A stretch of 64,000 nt of DNA from the NCBI GenBank assembly GCA_963703125.1, contig OY969790.1, forward strand, positions 3,844,001-3,908,000, read 5' to 3'. A model generated the notes under the pieces. The model was not told where the DNA came from. It saw only the letters and a list, made by a program, of their open reading frames with translations, and made no database searches. Position numbers and translations under genes: made by a program. Positions 45,078 to 55,110 of the stretch are shown piece after piece; within the stretch, counting starts at the first letter, position 1; each line of letters begins with the position of its first letter. This DNA is from MFD04716-140 sp963703125. GTDB lineage: Bacteria > Bacteroidota > Bacteroidia > Flavobacteriales > Flavobacteriaceae.

Positions 45078-46706
45078 ATGGATATTAATTTCAACAAGAA
45101 CGAAGACCATAATAAACTGCTGGTTTCGGAGCTAAGAAAAAGACTTTCGCAGGTTAAAATGGGCGGTGGCAAAACCCGACTTGAAAAACAACGCGAACAA
45201 GGTAAACTTACCGCTCGAGAGCGCATTGAATACCTCCTTGATACCAATGAGGAACAAATTGAAATTGGGGCACTTGTAGGTGATGGGATGTATGAGGAGC
45301 ATGGAGGATGCCCTTCTGGCGGTGTTATAATTGTGATCGGTTATGTTTCAGGAAGGCAATGTATCGTGGTTGCCAACGATGCCACGGTCAAGGCCGGTGC
45401 ATGGTTCCCCATAACGGCCAAGAAAAATCTAAGGGCCCAAGAAATAGCCATCGAAAATAGGCTGCCGATTATTTATCTAGTCGATAGTGCCGGGGTTTAT
45501 TTGCCCTTACAGGATGAAATTTTCCCAGATAAAGAACATTTTGGGCGCATTTTTAGGAACAATGCTGTAATGAGCGGTATGGGAATCACCCAAATTTCTG
45601 CCGTTATGGGAAGCTGTGTGGCGGGGGGCGCCTACTTACCTATTATGAGCGATGAAGCCCTGATTGTTGACAAAACGGGCAGTATTTTCTTGGCTGGCAG
45701 CTATTTAGTAAAAGCTGCAATAGGGGAAAACATAGACAATGAAACACTTGGAGGAGCCACAACCCACTGTGAAATAAGCGGTGTAACAGATTACAAAGCA
45801 AAGGATGACAAGGCTGCGCTAGACACCATAAAGAACATTATTGGCAAGATCGGTGATTTTGATAAGGCCGGGTTTAACCGAATAAAATCGCAAAGGCCGA
45901 AAGAAAATGCAGCCGACATATTCGGCATTCTACCCAGTTCCCGAACCGATCAATACGATATGTTGGAAATTATTAAACGGCTTGTTGATGATTCCGATTT
46001 TGAACAGTATAAGGAAGGCTACGGTAAAACCATTTTAACGGGATATGCAAGAATTGACGGATGGGCCGTGGGAATTGTGGCCAATCAACGAAAAGTTGTA
46101 AAGACCACAAAAGGAGAAATGCAATTCGGTGGGGTCATTTATTCCGATTCCTCGGATAAGGCAACCCGATTTATTGCAAACTGCAATCAAAAGAAAATTC
46201 CGTTGGTGTTCTTACAGGATGTCACCGGATTTATGGTCGGAAGCAAGAGTGAACATGGAGGTATCATAAAAGATGGAGCCAAAATGGTCAATGCCGTCAG
46301 CAATTCAGTGGTACCCAAATTCACTGTCATAATAGGAAACAGTTATGGTGCCGGCAATTACGCCATGTGCGGCAAGGCCTATGACCCAAGGTTGATTGTT
46401 GCCTGGCCCAGTGCCGAACTGGCCGTAATGAGCGGCAATTCGGCAGCGAAAGTACTTTTACAAATAGAAAAGGCCTCCCTTAAAAAGAAGGGAGAAACGA
46501 TTACGGAGAAAAAGGAAAACGAACTTTTTGATAAAATCAAGCAGCGGTATGACAACCAAACTTCTCCGTATTATGCAGCTGCCCGACTTTGGACCGATGC
46601 CATAATTGAACCCACCGACACCCGAAAATGGATCTCAATGGGCATAGAAGCCGCCAACCATGCCCCTATTGATAAGAGCTTTAATATGGGAGTACTACAG
46701 GTTTAA
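45078..46706 (+). CDS. mccB: Acyl-CoA carboxylase beta subunit, probably methylcrotonyl-CoA carboxylase carboxyltransferase
   Basis: 542 aa, crotonase-fold carboxyltransferase. The N-terminus (GGGKTRLEKQREQGKLTARERI) is a family block. Biotin and CoA sites lie in LVDSAGVYLPLQDEIFPDKE and FLQDVTGFMVGSKSEHGGI. LGGATTHCEISGVTDYKAKDD and GNSYGAGNYAMCGKAYDPR favour the 3-methylcrotonyl-CoA type over propionyl-CoA. In leucine breakdown it moves carboxyl from biotin to methylcrotonyl-CoA. The biotin carboxylase alpha subunit is not adjacent, so substrate assignment is tentative. It is convergent with the plug-TPR gene, with no gap. Confidence 0.85.
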   Translation: MDINFNKNEDHNKLLVSELRKRLSQVKMGGGKTRLEKQREQGKLTARERIEYLLDTNEEQIEIGALVGDGMYEEHGGCPSGGVIIVIGYVSGRQCIVVANDATVKAGAWFPITAKKNLRAQEIAIENRLPIIYLVDSAGVYLPLQDEIFPDKEHFGRIFRNNAVMSGMGITQISAVMGSCVAGGAYLPIMSDEALIVDKTGSIFLAGSYLVKAAIGENIDNETLGGATTHCEISGVTDYKAKDDKAALDTIKNIIGKIGDFDKAGFNRIKSQRPKENAADIFGILPSSRTDQYDMLEIIKRLVDDSDFEQYKEGYGKTILTGYARIDGWAVGIVANQRKVVKTTKGEMQFGGVIYSDSSDKATRFIANCNQKKIPLVFLQDVTGFMVGSKSEHGGIIKDGAKMVNAVSNSVVPKFTVIIGNSYGAGNYAMCGKAYDPRLIVAWPSAELAVMSGNSAAKVLLQIEKASLKKKGETITEKKENELFDKIKQRYDNQTSPYYAAARLWTDAIIEPTDTRKWISMGIEAANHAPIDKSFNMGVLQV

Positions 46707-48461
46707 TCATTTGGAAACCACTACATCTTCGGTGTTTACGGAAAATAACTGTTGATTCACATTCATTAAACTTAATTTGAACACTTTGGTTTCCTTTCTT
46801 TGTGAATTACTTCCGTAGTTATAATAAATGGTAGCTTTTAAATAGGTAGGTGTCAAACTCTTGTTGCCCAAATATTTGATGTTCACTTGCCAAATCCCCT
46901 TTAGTGAACCGTCAATGAGATACTCCTCGGTTGAAAAGCCTGCGGATTTTTCGTTCTTAATTCGTTCCGGGTTATCACGTAAACTATGGCTCCAACTGAA
47001 GTATCTATTTTGTGGATTAACAAATTGCAACTCAAATTCGGCTTCACTGTCCGCCCATTCAAATATCAAACGTGTACCTTCAAAATACTCTTCAAGCGTC
47101 AATTTTTTAAGGTCTTTTTTTGATAAGAAATCCTTACCATTTAGGGCAATGAGATTGTTGAGCTCCCGATCCATGAGTAGGGCAAAATCTTTTATGCTAT
47201 CCTTTAGAAAACCTTCTTCCAACAGGTAGCCGTAGCGCGTATAGATTCCCGCCCCCTTTTGATGTTCATTATTATCGATATAACTCTTGGCCAGATCTAG
47301 ATAGGACTGTGCATATTGTGGGCGTTGCCTAAAAATCTTTTTGAAAATTTCGTTGGCCTTTGAGTGCTCATCATTTACTTGATATAGATATGCCAGTGAT
47401 TTAAGTGCCACAGGATTTTCCTCAAAAACCTGCCAGTTATCCCTAACAATTAAATTGGCGATTTCATGATTCTTCCATGCTGAAATAAAATAATTGTACG
47501 TATCAAGAATAAAGAAAAAGGAGTGGGCGTACTTGGGTACTAGATTATCATAAACTTGAAGGGCTCTACTTTCAGAATCTGCTAAGTAATATTCCTCTAA
47601 ATAAACAGGTGTATTTGCCTTAGCTTCATCATGCAAAGCATCGTTTTGATATTTATTATCCTGTCGTCGTACAACATCAATAATCTGCCCGTTTTCATCC
47701 TTGGGTCGATAATTGGCTGTTTTGGTGTTTATGACTACTACGCCTCCTCGTGCTATACTGCCATATCTTAAGGTGCCAGAAAATGAAGGTATTACAGCGA
47801 TCCTCAATATATTATTAGGGTCAATCATATGGCAGGGCAGGCTTGTAAATATTTGTCCATCAACATCGAAAATGGCCCCATCAGAACCTGCACCACCGAT
47901 GCCGCCATTGGTGCGAACCGAAACGGCCAAATCCCCATTATCACAATTTGTAGTAACACCTGCAAATCTCGCATTTAAGGCAGTCCCCAAATCAATAGCT
48001 CTGTTTAATGCCTTTTCATCCAAAATTCTTAATGAAAAAGTTGATGTTTCTTTATCCAATATACCCCAGCTCGTCTTAATCAAATTGGGATTGCTATTAT
48101 ATTCAATTGCCAATTCATTCTGGTTTTTCAATATTTTTTTGGTAACCGTAACCTCGTTCAATTTCTCAACTTTCTCGTACATCTTAATATTCAATACCCT
48201 AGTGACATCCTCCACTTTAATTTCCAGTGGTAACATACCCATTTGTGAAAATACCAGAATATCCCCTTCAATGGCCGAAATACTATATTTTCCATTTTCA
48301 TTGGTCGCAGACTTTTCATCCTTTCCTTGAATTGAAATATTTACATCTCTCAAGACTCCAAAATCATCGGTTACCGTACCAAATACCGTTTTCAGCTTTT
48401 CTTGCGAGAAACTTATATTCGCCAATACACAAATACAAAAAGTAAAAAGTAATTTTTTCAT
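46707..48461 (-). CDS. Secreted protein: CarboxypepD_reg-like + TonB plug + TPR-like + beta-sandwich, no barrel
   Basis: 584 aa. The signal peptide LLFTFCICVLANISFSQ is followed by a carboxypeptidase-regulatory-like domain (VFGTVTDDFGVLRDVNISIQ), then a region resembling a TonB-dependent receptor plug (DLGTALNARFAGVTTN, FDVDGQIFTSLP, and YGSIARGGVVVINTKT at about residue 255). Instead of a barrel it has helical TPR-like repeats (ALKSLAYLYQVNDEHSKANE, AQSYLDLAKSYIDNN). A C-terminal beta-sandwich of about 125 residues carries FEWADSEAEFELQFVNPQN and ATIYYNYGSNSQRKETKVFK. It is a paralogue of the next upstream gene. Such a plug cannot close a barrel of its own; function unknown. Confidence 0.78.
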   Translation of the reverse strand: MKKLLFTFCICVLANISFSQEKLKTVFGTVTDDFGVLRDVNISIQGKDEKSATNENGKYSISAIEGDILVFSQMGMLPLEIKVEDVTRVLNIKMYEKVEKLNEVTVTKKILKNQNELAIEYNSNPNLIKTSWGILDKETSTFSLRILDEKALNRAIDLGTALNARFAGVTTNCDNGDLAVSVRTNGGIGGAGSDGAIFDVDGQIFTSLPCHMIDPNNILRIAVIPSFSGTLRYGSIARGGVVVINTKTANYRPKDENGQIIDVVRRQDNKYQNDALHDEAKANTPVYLEEYYLADSESRALQVYDNLVPKYAHSFFFILDTYNYFISAWKNHEIANLIVRDNWQVFEENPVALKSLAYLYQVNDEHSKANEIFKKIFRQRPQYAQSYLDLAKSYIDNNEHQKGAGIYTRYGYLLEEGFLKDSIKDFALLMDRELNNLIALNGKDFLSKKDLKKLTLEEYFEGTRLIFEWADSEAEFELQFVNPQNRYFSWSHSLRDNPERIKNEKSAGFSTEEYLIDGSLKGIWQVNIKYLGNKSLTPTYLKATIYYNYGSNSQRKETKVFKLSLMNVNQQLFSVNTEDVVVSK

Positions 48462-48528
48462 AACTATTGATATTAAAGGTTATGTTAATACTATAAAAAC
48501 TATAATGTCAAATGCGTTATCAGAATTT

Positions 48529-50580
48529 TCAAAGACCAATTTTAAAAAGTGTTTCATTGATCCCATCCGAATATAGTCTCATGGTAGTTATTTCTTTTCT
48601 TTGGGACGGTAGACCAAAATTATAGTATACGATGACTTTTAAGAAAACGGGCTCGGTCATCGCATTTTCAGATACATCGTTCGCTTTTATAAACCAATTA
48701 CCTTTCTGCGCATCAATTAGATGGAATTCTTCTGTGTTGACATCATTTTTAATCCCCTTTTGAAATGTCCCCAAATTGCTTACCTGTGAATGTTCCCATG
48801 TAAAAAATCGCTTATCGGGATTGATGATCTGCAATTCAAATTCCGCATTGCTCTTATTCCACATCACCAAAATTCTCGCATCATATCGTACTTGATTTTG
48901 ATATTTTTTGTCCTCTTCGTTTACGGTAATACTTGAACCGGCTTCTTTAATAACATTCCGAAGGGAATTAACAGCGGTCTTTTTCATTGCGGACATATCC
49001 GTGGTTCCCTCCAGATTATTATTCACCAATTCCGATAGCAGCTTATATGCTGAAGCATACTTTTTGGAGGCATCATACACCAAGGCCAAGTCTAATTTGG
49101 ACTGTGCGCTATTATCATCCAAATCCAAAATTTGTTGATTTATTTTAAGCGCATTGGTTAAATCCCCCTCTTCTTCATATTTGAATGCCAAAATTCGTAG
49201 AAGAGCTATGTTCTTTGTATTTATTTCAGCCAAATTGGATAAGATTCTTTGGGCCTTGTCCTTATCTCTGGACTTGAAATATTCATACATCGCAATAAAA
49301 TAATCAGGTGAATCCAAAAAGTTGGATCTTTGTTTTAAATAGAAATCGTAAGCGTCATTTTTATCTGCAATTTTGCTCAATTCGGATGTATATATCGGTT
49401 CATCGGATTTTTCGGAAATGGATAAATCACCGTTATAAATATTATTCTTTAGCAAAGCCCTATCCACCGGTTTACCATCTTTTGGTTTTGCACCTTTGGA
49501 TGATTTGGTTGTAATCAAAATGACCCCATTTGCCCCTAAAGTGCCATAACGCGTTGTTGCGGCCATACCCTTGAGCACGGTGATATCAGCTATGTTTTCA
49601 GGGTCCACGAATCCAAAACCTGGTTGAGGGGAAGAATTTAACTTAGCATTCTTAGAAGAGTCCCCTTGTTGTTGCGGCACACCATCGATTACAATGAGCC
49701 CATAATTATTAAGAATCATAGAATTGTTGGTACGCATGGTTATCTTGCTTATGTCTGCTTCGGTACCACGGTCCCCAGCCCTATTTCCTATTTGCACCCC
49801 CGAAAATTTACCCTGTAAGACATTGGATACATCGGTCGTTATTGGCGAAATCTGCTCGTCACCAATAGTTTGAACCGCTACCCCTACCCTATTTTTATCA
49901 ACTTCCCCATTTCCCAAGTTGATAGTTTCCGAAGGTGTCTCTTCACTTTGTTTTTCGCTTACGATGACCTCATTAAGTCGTACCCTATTGGTAAAAGGTT
50001 CATCCTGAGTATTTGACTTTTCATCGGGTCGTACAGAAGTTGAAACCCCTTCTTTTTCCTGTTGGTTCGAAAAAATGGCCCGACCATAATCAAAAAGCCT
50101 TGCCTTATTCTTTACCAATATCGCATTTAGATCCATTTGGTCCCTATATGGACTGCTATTTATGACGAAAGTCTTAATTCCGAAAGTGGGCACATCTATG
50201 CCAATACTCTGGGCACCATCTGTAAATAAAAGTAATTCCTCATGATTTAATGAAACCATACTCTCAATTACCTTAAAATTTGTCGCGCCGTCGTATTCTG
50301 TTTTTTGAAGGGAGGATCTCAATTCTTCCCACTTTCCATTCGAAATAACGAACTCTTTATTGACAACAAGGGCATTGCTAAAAACAAGTAGGTCAACAAC
50401 AGCCTCTTTGTTCCTGTCAAAATAATTGTCCAAAAATTTGAAATCACTTTCAACAACTCTATTCGTCTCTGAAAAAGAAGCATCCCATGCAAGCAAGATA
50501 TGCTTTGACTCGGCTGTCTGACCGATCATTTGATAAGAAAGACAAATGGTTACTAAAAATATGAACCCGTTTTTGAACAT
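48529..50580 (-). CDS. Secreted protein: VWA-like + TonB plug + TPR-like + beta-sandwich, no barrel
   Basis: 683 aa. The signal peptide FIFLVTICLSYQMIGQ precedes a von Willebrand A-like domain with a MIDAS-like start (LLAWDASFSETN) and LLLFTDGAQSIG. A plug region follows at about residues 200-360 (VSNVLQGKFSGVQIGNRAG, NNYGLIVIDGVPQQQ, RYGTLGANGVILITTK), typical of SusC-type plugs. TPR-like repeats (ALKINQQILDLDDNSAQSKL, DLALVYDASKKYASAYKLL) and a beta-sandwich (LVMWNKSNAEFELQIINPDK, VIVYYNFGLPSQRKEI) complete it. The C-terminal domain resembles DUF2135 and is shared with the downstream paralogue 67 bp away. No barrel follows the plug. Confidence 0.78.
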   Translation of the reverse strand: MFKNGFIFLVTICLSYQMIGQTAESKHILLAWDASFSETNRVVESDFKFLDNYFDRNKEAVVDLLVFSNALVVNKEFVISNGKWEELRSSLQKTEYDGATNFKVIESMVSLNHEELLLFTDGAQSIGIDVPTFGIKTFVINSSPYRDQMDLNAILVKNKARLFDYGRAIFSNQQEKEGVSTSVRPDEKSNTQDEPFTNRVRLNEVIVSEKQSEETPSETINLGNGEVDKNRVGVAVQTIGDEQISPITTDVSNVLQGKFSGVQIGNRAGDRGTEADISKITMRTNNSMILNNYGLIVIDGVPQQQGDSSKNAKLNSSPQPGFGFVDPENIADITVLKGMAATTRYGTLGANGVILITTKSSKGAKPKDGKPVDRALLKNNIYNGDLSISEKSDEPIYTSELSKIADKNDAYDFYLKQRSNFLDSPDYFIAMYEYFKSRDKDKAQRILSNLAEINTKNIALLRILAFKYEEEGDLTNALKINQQILDLDDNSAQSKLDLALVYDASKKYASAYKLLSELVNNNLEGTTDMSAMKKTAVNSLRNVIKEAGSSITVNEEDKKYQNQVRYDARILVMWNKSNAEFELQIINPDKRFFTWEHSQVSNLGTFQKGIKNDVNTEEFHLIDAQKGNWFIKANDVSENAMTEPVFLKVIVYYNFGLPSQRKEITTMRLYSDGINETLFKIGL

Positions 50581-50591
50581 AGTTTACCAAA

Positions 50592-51940
50592 TCAATTTCC
50601 CTGATGCGATTTCACTCGGGGAATCAAGAGAAGTTCCGTTTGGCGCCCATTTACATATCTAAAGCCGTCATTGCCATAAAAGCCGGCTTCTTCGAACATG
50701 ATGCGTATATCTCTTTTCCATTCTGGAATGTTAACCGTTGTATTCAGTTCTATCGCGTACACCGTATTCGGATTTAAAGGATAGTTCTCCCCATCGTCTT
50801 TCATAACTCCGCCCTGAGAGTCCCACATGCCTATCGTGGTACCAGCGGAATGCCCGTACAAACCTAAAGGATGTGTGTATATGGCCGGTCTCAGCCCCGC
50901 CGCTTTTGCCTCCGCCAATGCTTTGGCCAAAATTTCGTTGCCCGTACGCCCTTTGATCATATTGCCCGTCAAGAAATCCTGCACTTTATTACCGTCCTTA
51001 AAAGCATCTACCAGGTATTGCGGTGCTGCCTTTTCCGTTGGACGTAATACATAGGCCAATTCCTGACAATCGGTATTCAATCTTAAATAGGTAATTCCAA
51101 AATCGCAATGCAATAAATCCCCGGGAAGAATAACCGTATCATCAGGCCTTCCCGAAAAGGAATACAAATGACCTACTAATTCTTCGCTGGTTCGCTGTAC
51201 GTCAACCGTGGGATGAAACCAAGTTTCCAGACCCAAATCGGTTACTTTTTGGCGCATCCACCATTCTACTTCGGTAGTCGTCGTAATGCCGGGAGTAATC
51301 ACCTTTTCTGAAAATGCTTCTGCAATAATATCGTGCGTAATGTCAACCAACTGATTGTAAATGACCATTTCCCTTTCCGTTCTGGTCTCGATCCAACGTA
51401 CTGCCAATTGTTCCGCGGTCCTACCCTGGAATGATATTTCTTTGGCAGGTATTGCATAAATTCGTCATAATCGGTTTTGTCCAATCCGTCCGCAATGTTA
51501 TGGTCCTTTGAATAATTAAGTCCTATTTTTTTGGGATTGCGTTCCTCAATTAACGCTATCAATCTTTTCCATTGGTCGGGTTCTTTTTCCTTATCCCATG
51601 CCGATTGTATGTTCTCACCTACATTATATCTGGCGACTGCCAACTTTTCAATGGTGTTTTTTGCTTTGTCCCTATAAAACAAAAGAATGGTCCTTCTGCG
51701 GGCATTTAGCCATGTAGCCGGAAGCATGGTCCGTAAAACCGGGTCCTCATTGTATTCGCGGGAAATGACCACCCACATATCAATCGCTGCGGCATCCATT
51801 AGGCTTGGCAAGAGATTATTGAAACGGTCGGCAAGAATTTCATCAACAACCCTTGCCCTCTCACTTTCTGACAGGATTTGTTGTGCGCTTGAAATTTGCA
51901 ATGAAGCAATGGAAATAAAAAGGAGTAAATAACTTCTCAT
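50592..51940 (-). pseudogene. M24 family metallopeptidase (Xaa-Pro aminopeptidase-like), frameshifted
   Basis: The N-terminal part (51940 leftwards) has a signal peptide LLLFISIASLQISSAQQ and a creatinase-like N domain ending in KYHSRVG. The C-terminal part continues in another frame from AEQLAVRWIETRTEREM. One missing base near 51416-51418 joins them into about 449 aa. Metal ligands of the pita-bread fold are in LHCDFGITYLRLNTDCQ (two Asp), HPLGLYGHSAG (His), AIELNTT (Glu) and IMFEEAG (Glu). The two frames overlap, which is what a single-base deletion gives. It is predicted to be a secreted aminopeptidase. A sequencing error is possible. Confidence 0.85.
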
Positions 51941-51999
51941 AGGTTTGGTATATTATATGAAAATACAAAATATTAAGAACTGAAGTTTATAAATTGGGC

Positions 52000-53088
52000 T
52001 TAAGTAGGGATTACTAAAGACATTGTCTCCCGTCTTCGGATTTTGCCGTTCTCAGTTTCCAAAAATTTAGGGAGCATATAAACTTCCTTGGGGCGTTCAT
52101 ATTTTTTGATGGACTTAATTGTGCTTATCCTTTGCATGAGAAGATCCATATCCGCTACTCCTTCGATTACCAAAACTAATTTCTCCCCCAAATTATTGTC
52201 AGGTAGGCCAGAGACAAAAAAACGGTTCTCGATCAGGGCAGTTAATTTTTCTTCAATCACTTCCGGTATTAACTTTATGCCCCCAGAATTGATGATTGAA
52301 TCATAACGCCCTAGCCATTCAAACTCGGTTGGGGAAAATAAACGGACCAAATCATTCGTTACCACAACTTCTTCCGAAATATTCGGTGCACTTATTACCA
52401 AACAGCCTCTTGTATCCATAGAAAAAAAAACGTTGGGCAAAGCCGAGAAAGTGTTTTTGTACAATGGGCTGCCTGTTGAATTTAGATTGTTGATTTTTTT
52501 GACCGCTACATGGGTAATCGTTTCCGTCATGCCATACGTCTCATAAATAGTGCACTTTTTTGATTGTGTCTTTTCCTTTAATTCCCGGGAGGGTTTCGCT
52601 CCGCCAATAATCAATGTTTTTATCTTATCAATATGGTCCAAAGAATTTTGCAATTGTAAGGGCACCATGGCACTGAAACCATAATGCTTGTCAATATTCT
52701 GAAGTGGACACGTGGTTGGTTCAACACAATCCATTTTCAATCCGAGCACCAAAGCCCTTAGCACCATCATTTTCCCGGCAATAAAACTCGTGGGCAAACA
52801 GTGTAAAGCGGTAATACCTGGTTTTAGATCGAAAAACTCCCCTGTCGCTTTCGCGGAATTGACCATTCTGTACTTATGCAGTAAAATGGTTTTTGGGGTT
52901 CCTGTTGAGCCAGAGGTATGGACTTCTATGGTAGTTTGGTAATTCAACCAATCCAAAAGAAAACTTCCAATTTCCATTTCAAATGGTTCACCCTCCTTGA
53001 CATAACTATAAGCGAGTTCAATTAGGTCATCCTTGGAATAAGAAATTCCATTAAGTTGAAATGCCGGATGTGGATCAAAGAATGTCAA
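52000..53088 (-). CDS. menE: o-Succinylbenzoate-CoA ligase (MenE), AMP-binding
   Basis: 362 aa, a short ANL-superfamily enzyme as usual for Bacteroidota MenE. The AMP/phosphate loop is EVHTSGSTGTPKTI, the adenine motif is TIYETYGMTETITHVAVK, and GRYDSIINSGGIKLIPEVIE marks the hinge. It makes OSB-CoA in menaquinone synthesis. The start must be TTG 53088: the next in-frame ATG is 37 codons in and would remove HPAFQLNGISYSKDDL, which looks like real coding sequence. It overlaps the CPBP gene by 14 bp. Confidence 0.88.
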   Translation of the reverse strand: MTFFDPHPAFQLNGISYSKDDLIELAYSYVKEGEPFEMEIGSFLLDWLNYQTTIEVHTSGSTGTPKTILLHKYRMVNSAKATGEFFDLKPGITALHCLPTSFIAGKMMVLRALVLGLKMDCVEPTTCPLQNIDKHYGFSAMVPLQLQNSLDHIDKIKTLIIGGAKPSRELKEKTQSKKCTIYETYGMTETITHVAVKKINNLNSTGSPLYKNTFSALPNVFFSMDTRGCLVISAPNISEEVVVTNDLVRLFSPTEFEWLGRYDSIINSGGIKLIPEVIEEKLTALIENRFFVSGLPDNNLGEKLVLVIEGVADMDLLMQRISTIKSIKKYERPKEVYMLPKFLETENGKIRRRETMSLVIPT

Positions 53089-54022
53089 TTGATTCTTTAT
53101 TTTCCGCGAGTAAAAGTTCTTCTGGTTGCACCTTGCCCGTCAAACGTTCTTTCCAGTTTTTCCAACCGTATTTTTTGGCACATATAAACAAGACAATAGG
53201 GAAAGTTATCCCTACGGTAAAGATGAGTTCTGTAACAACCCCTTCCGAAGCATTTTGCGCAGTATATTTAAACAATGCATCCGTCTGAAGGGCAGACCAT
53301 TCGGAGGAGACCAACAATGCGGCTAGAAAATTGTTTCCGAAATGAAATCCTAAGGCCAATTCCAACCCTTCGTCCATCAATGTCATTATGCCCATCAACA
53401 AACCAAAACCGATATAAAAAATCATGGTTATGTAGCCCATTTCCGCGACCTCGGGGTTTGCAAAGTGCATGAGGCCAAAAAGAACGGAAGTAACCATAAG
53501 GGGAAACCACCTGTTTTTCGCAAATACCCCTAATTGCTGCATTAGATATCCCCGAAAAAGATATTCCTCGAAACCTATTTGAAACGGAAAAAGCATTAAA
53601 CTGATCATTACCAGAATGATGAAGTTAACAGGTTTGAAATTCCAGACAACCTCTTCCGGTGCCAAATAGTAAGAGACTGCAAAAAGGATTATGGTAATTG
53701 CCATAATAAGGCATGCCGAAAAGAAAATCCTGGAAAAATCTATTTTCTTCCTTGAAGTTGTAAGGGAAAGAAAACTTCGCTTATGAACAAAAATCACCAT
53801 TATGATCAATAATCCAAATAACACTAAAAATGGCACAAGATTGGCCATCAAGCCAATATTAGAAGGTATTTTCTTCATTAATTCATACACCTTGTCCATC
53901 TCTTCCTTCGATAAAAACATCACAAAAATACTGTTGGCGATGAGAAACCCGGTTGATACCAACAAAGTCAGCATTACCCTCCATGAAGCATTGTCGCCTT
54001 TATATGCCTGTTCTATATACAT
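53075..54022 (-). CDS. CPBP family intramembrane glutamic endopeptidase (Abi/CAAX-like)
   Basis: 315 aa with about 8 membrane helices. The catalytic motifs of the CPBP/Abi family are present: EE-x3-R in FEEYLFRGYLMQQLG, FGLMHFANPE (His), and a third motif in ALGFHFGNNFL. The family includes CAAX prenyl proteases and bacteriocin-immunity proteins; the substrate is unknown. It overlaps menE by 14 bp and menC by 10 bp, so it sits inside a men transcript. This suggests co-expression rather than a pathway role. Confidence 0.9.
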   Translation of the reverse strand: MYIEQAYKGDNASWRVMLTLLVSTGFLIANSIFVMFLSKEEMDKVYELMKKIPSNIGLMANLVPFLVLFGLLIIMVIFVHKRSFLSLTTSRKKIDFSRIFFSACLIMAITIILFAVSYYLAPEEVVWNFKPVNFIILVMISLMLFPFQIGFEEYLFRGYLMQQLGVFAKNRWFPLMVTSVLFGLMHFANPEVAEMGYITMIFYIGFGLLMGIMTLMDEGLELALGFHFGNNFLAALLVSSEWSALQTDALFKYTAQNASEGVVTELIFTVGITFPIVLFICAKKYGWKNWKERLTGKVQPEELLLAENKESIDIL

Positions 54023-55065
54023 AAATTCCCAATTAAATTATTCTTCCAGTTATTAGTTTGCCTATAATACAGTCCACCATTAAATACTTCCAGCGGACTT
54101 TTGAAATTGTTCGTGAACAAGCCACCCGTACCCAATCCTTGCGGCATCTTATTATTTAAGGTAAATGTCCATTGTGCAATGGCATTCAATCCTATGTTAC
54201 TTTCCAAGGCACTTGTAATCCACCAGCCAATATCGTGTTTTTTAGCTAAATCTATCCATTCTTGACTTCCTTTGAATCCACCTATCAGGCTTGGCTTTAA
54301 AATTATATAGCTTGGCCTAATGGTTTGTATGATTTCTTTCTTTTTCGTTACATCGGTAACGCCTATAAGTTCTTCATCCAATGCTATGGGTATCGGTGAG
54401 CTTTCACAGAGTTTTTTCATATTATCCCAGTCTCCGGCCTTTATAGGTTGTTCTATGGAATGAATATCGAATTCTGATAGGATTATTAGTTTGTCAAGTG
54501 CATTTTTGGCCGCAAATGCACCATTGGCATCCACACGAATTTCAATATCCTGTTTTGAATATTTTTTTCGGATAGACCTTAAAATATTGATTTCCCTGTT
54601 AAAATCGATTGCCCCAATTTTCATTTTGAGACATTTAAAGCCTTCTTCCAATTTTTGCTGAACTTGTAGCAACATGAACTCCTCGTCGCCCATCCATATG
54701 AGTCCGTTAATGGGAATTGGTCTTTCATTCTCAGTAAATTCGGAAGGGAATAGAACAAAAGGTCCGGAAGAGGCCAAAGAAATAAAGGCTTGTTCCAGAC
54801 CAAATTGAATACTGGGGAATTGCTGCATTTTTTGCAATAAAACATCAACTCCCAAATGGATGTTGGCACAAACCCATTTCAAAGTATCCTCATACTCCGG
54901 AACATCATCGATACCTAGACCACGAAATAGGCCGCACTCCCCTATTCCCATTTTGCCCTTTTCCTCAAGGATTAAAAACCAGGTTTCCTTTTTGGTCAGA
55001 ATACCTCTTGAGGTCCCAGAGGGATTTTTAAATTCGAGGATATGTTTTTTACAGGTTGCCTTCAT
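54013..55065 (-). CDS. menC: o-Succinylbenzoate synthase (MenC), enolase superfamily
   Basis: 350 aa from ATG 55065; a TTG four codons upstream is the alternative. Enolase-superfamily residues: the K-x-K motif in FKCLKMKIGAIDF, the metal Asp in IRVDANGAFAAKNA, Glu in IHSIEQPIKAGDWD and the next metal ligand in PIALDEELIG, then the second catalytic Lys in YIILKPSLIGG. It dehydrates SHCHC to o-succinylbenzoate in menaquinone synthesis. It shares a 45-bp intergenic region with the divergent SDR gene. Confidence 0.92.
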   Translation of the reverse strand: MKATCKKHILEFKNPSGTSRGILTKKETWFLILEEKGKMGIGECGLFRGLGIDDVPEYEDTLKWVCANIHLGVDVLLQKMQQFPSIQFGLEQAFISLASSGPFVLFPSEFTENERPIPINGLIWMGDEEFMLLQVQQKLEEGFKCLKMKIGAIDFNREINILRSIRKKYSKQDIEIRVDANGAFAAKNALDKLIILSEFDIHSIEQPIKAGDWDNMKKLCESSPIPIALDEELIGVTDVTKKKEIIQTIRPSYIILKPSLIGGFKGSQEWIDLAKKHDIGWWITSALESNIGLNAIAQWTFTLNNKMPQGLGTGGLFTNNFKSPLEVFNGGLYYRQTNNWKNNLIGNLCI

Positions 55066-55110
55066 CAATGCGACCAAATTTAGTTATATTTTGGGTCTTA
55101 AATTGAGAAA

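Noticed and set aside
47713..48330. 205-codon plus-strand frame inside the plug-TPR gene
   Set aside because: Antisense shadow of a gene with clear domains on the other strand.
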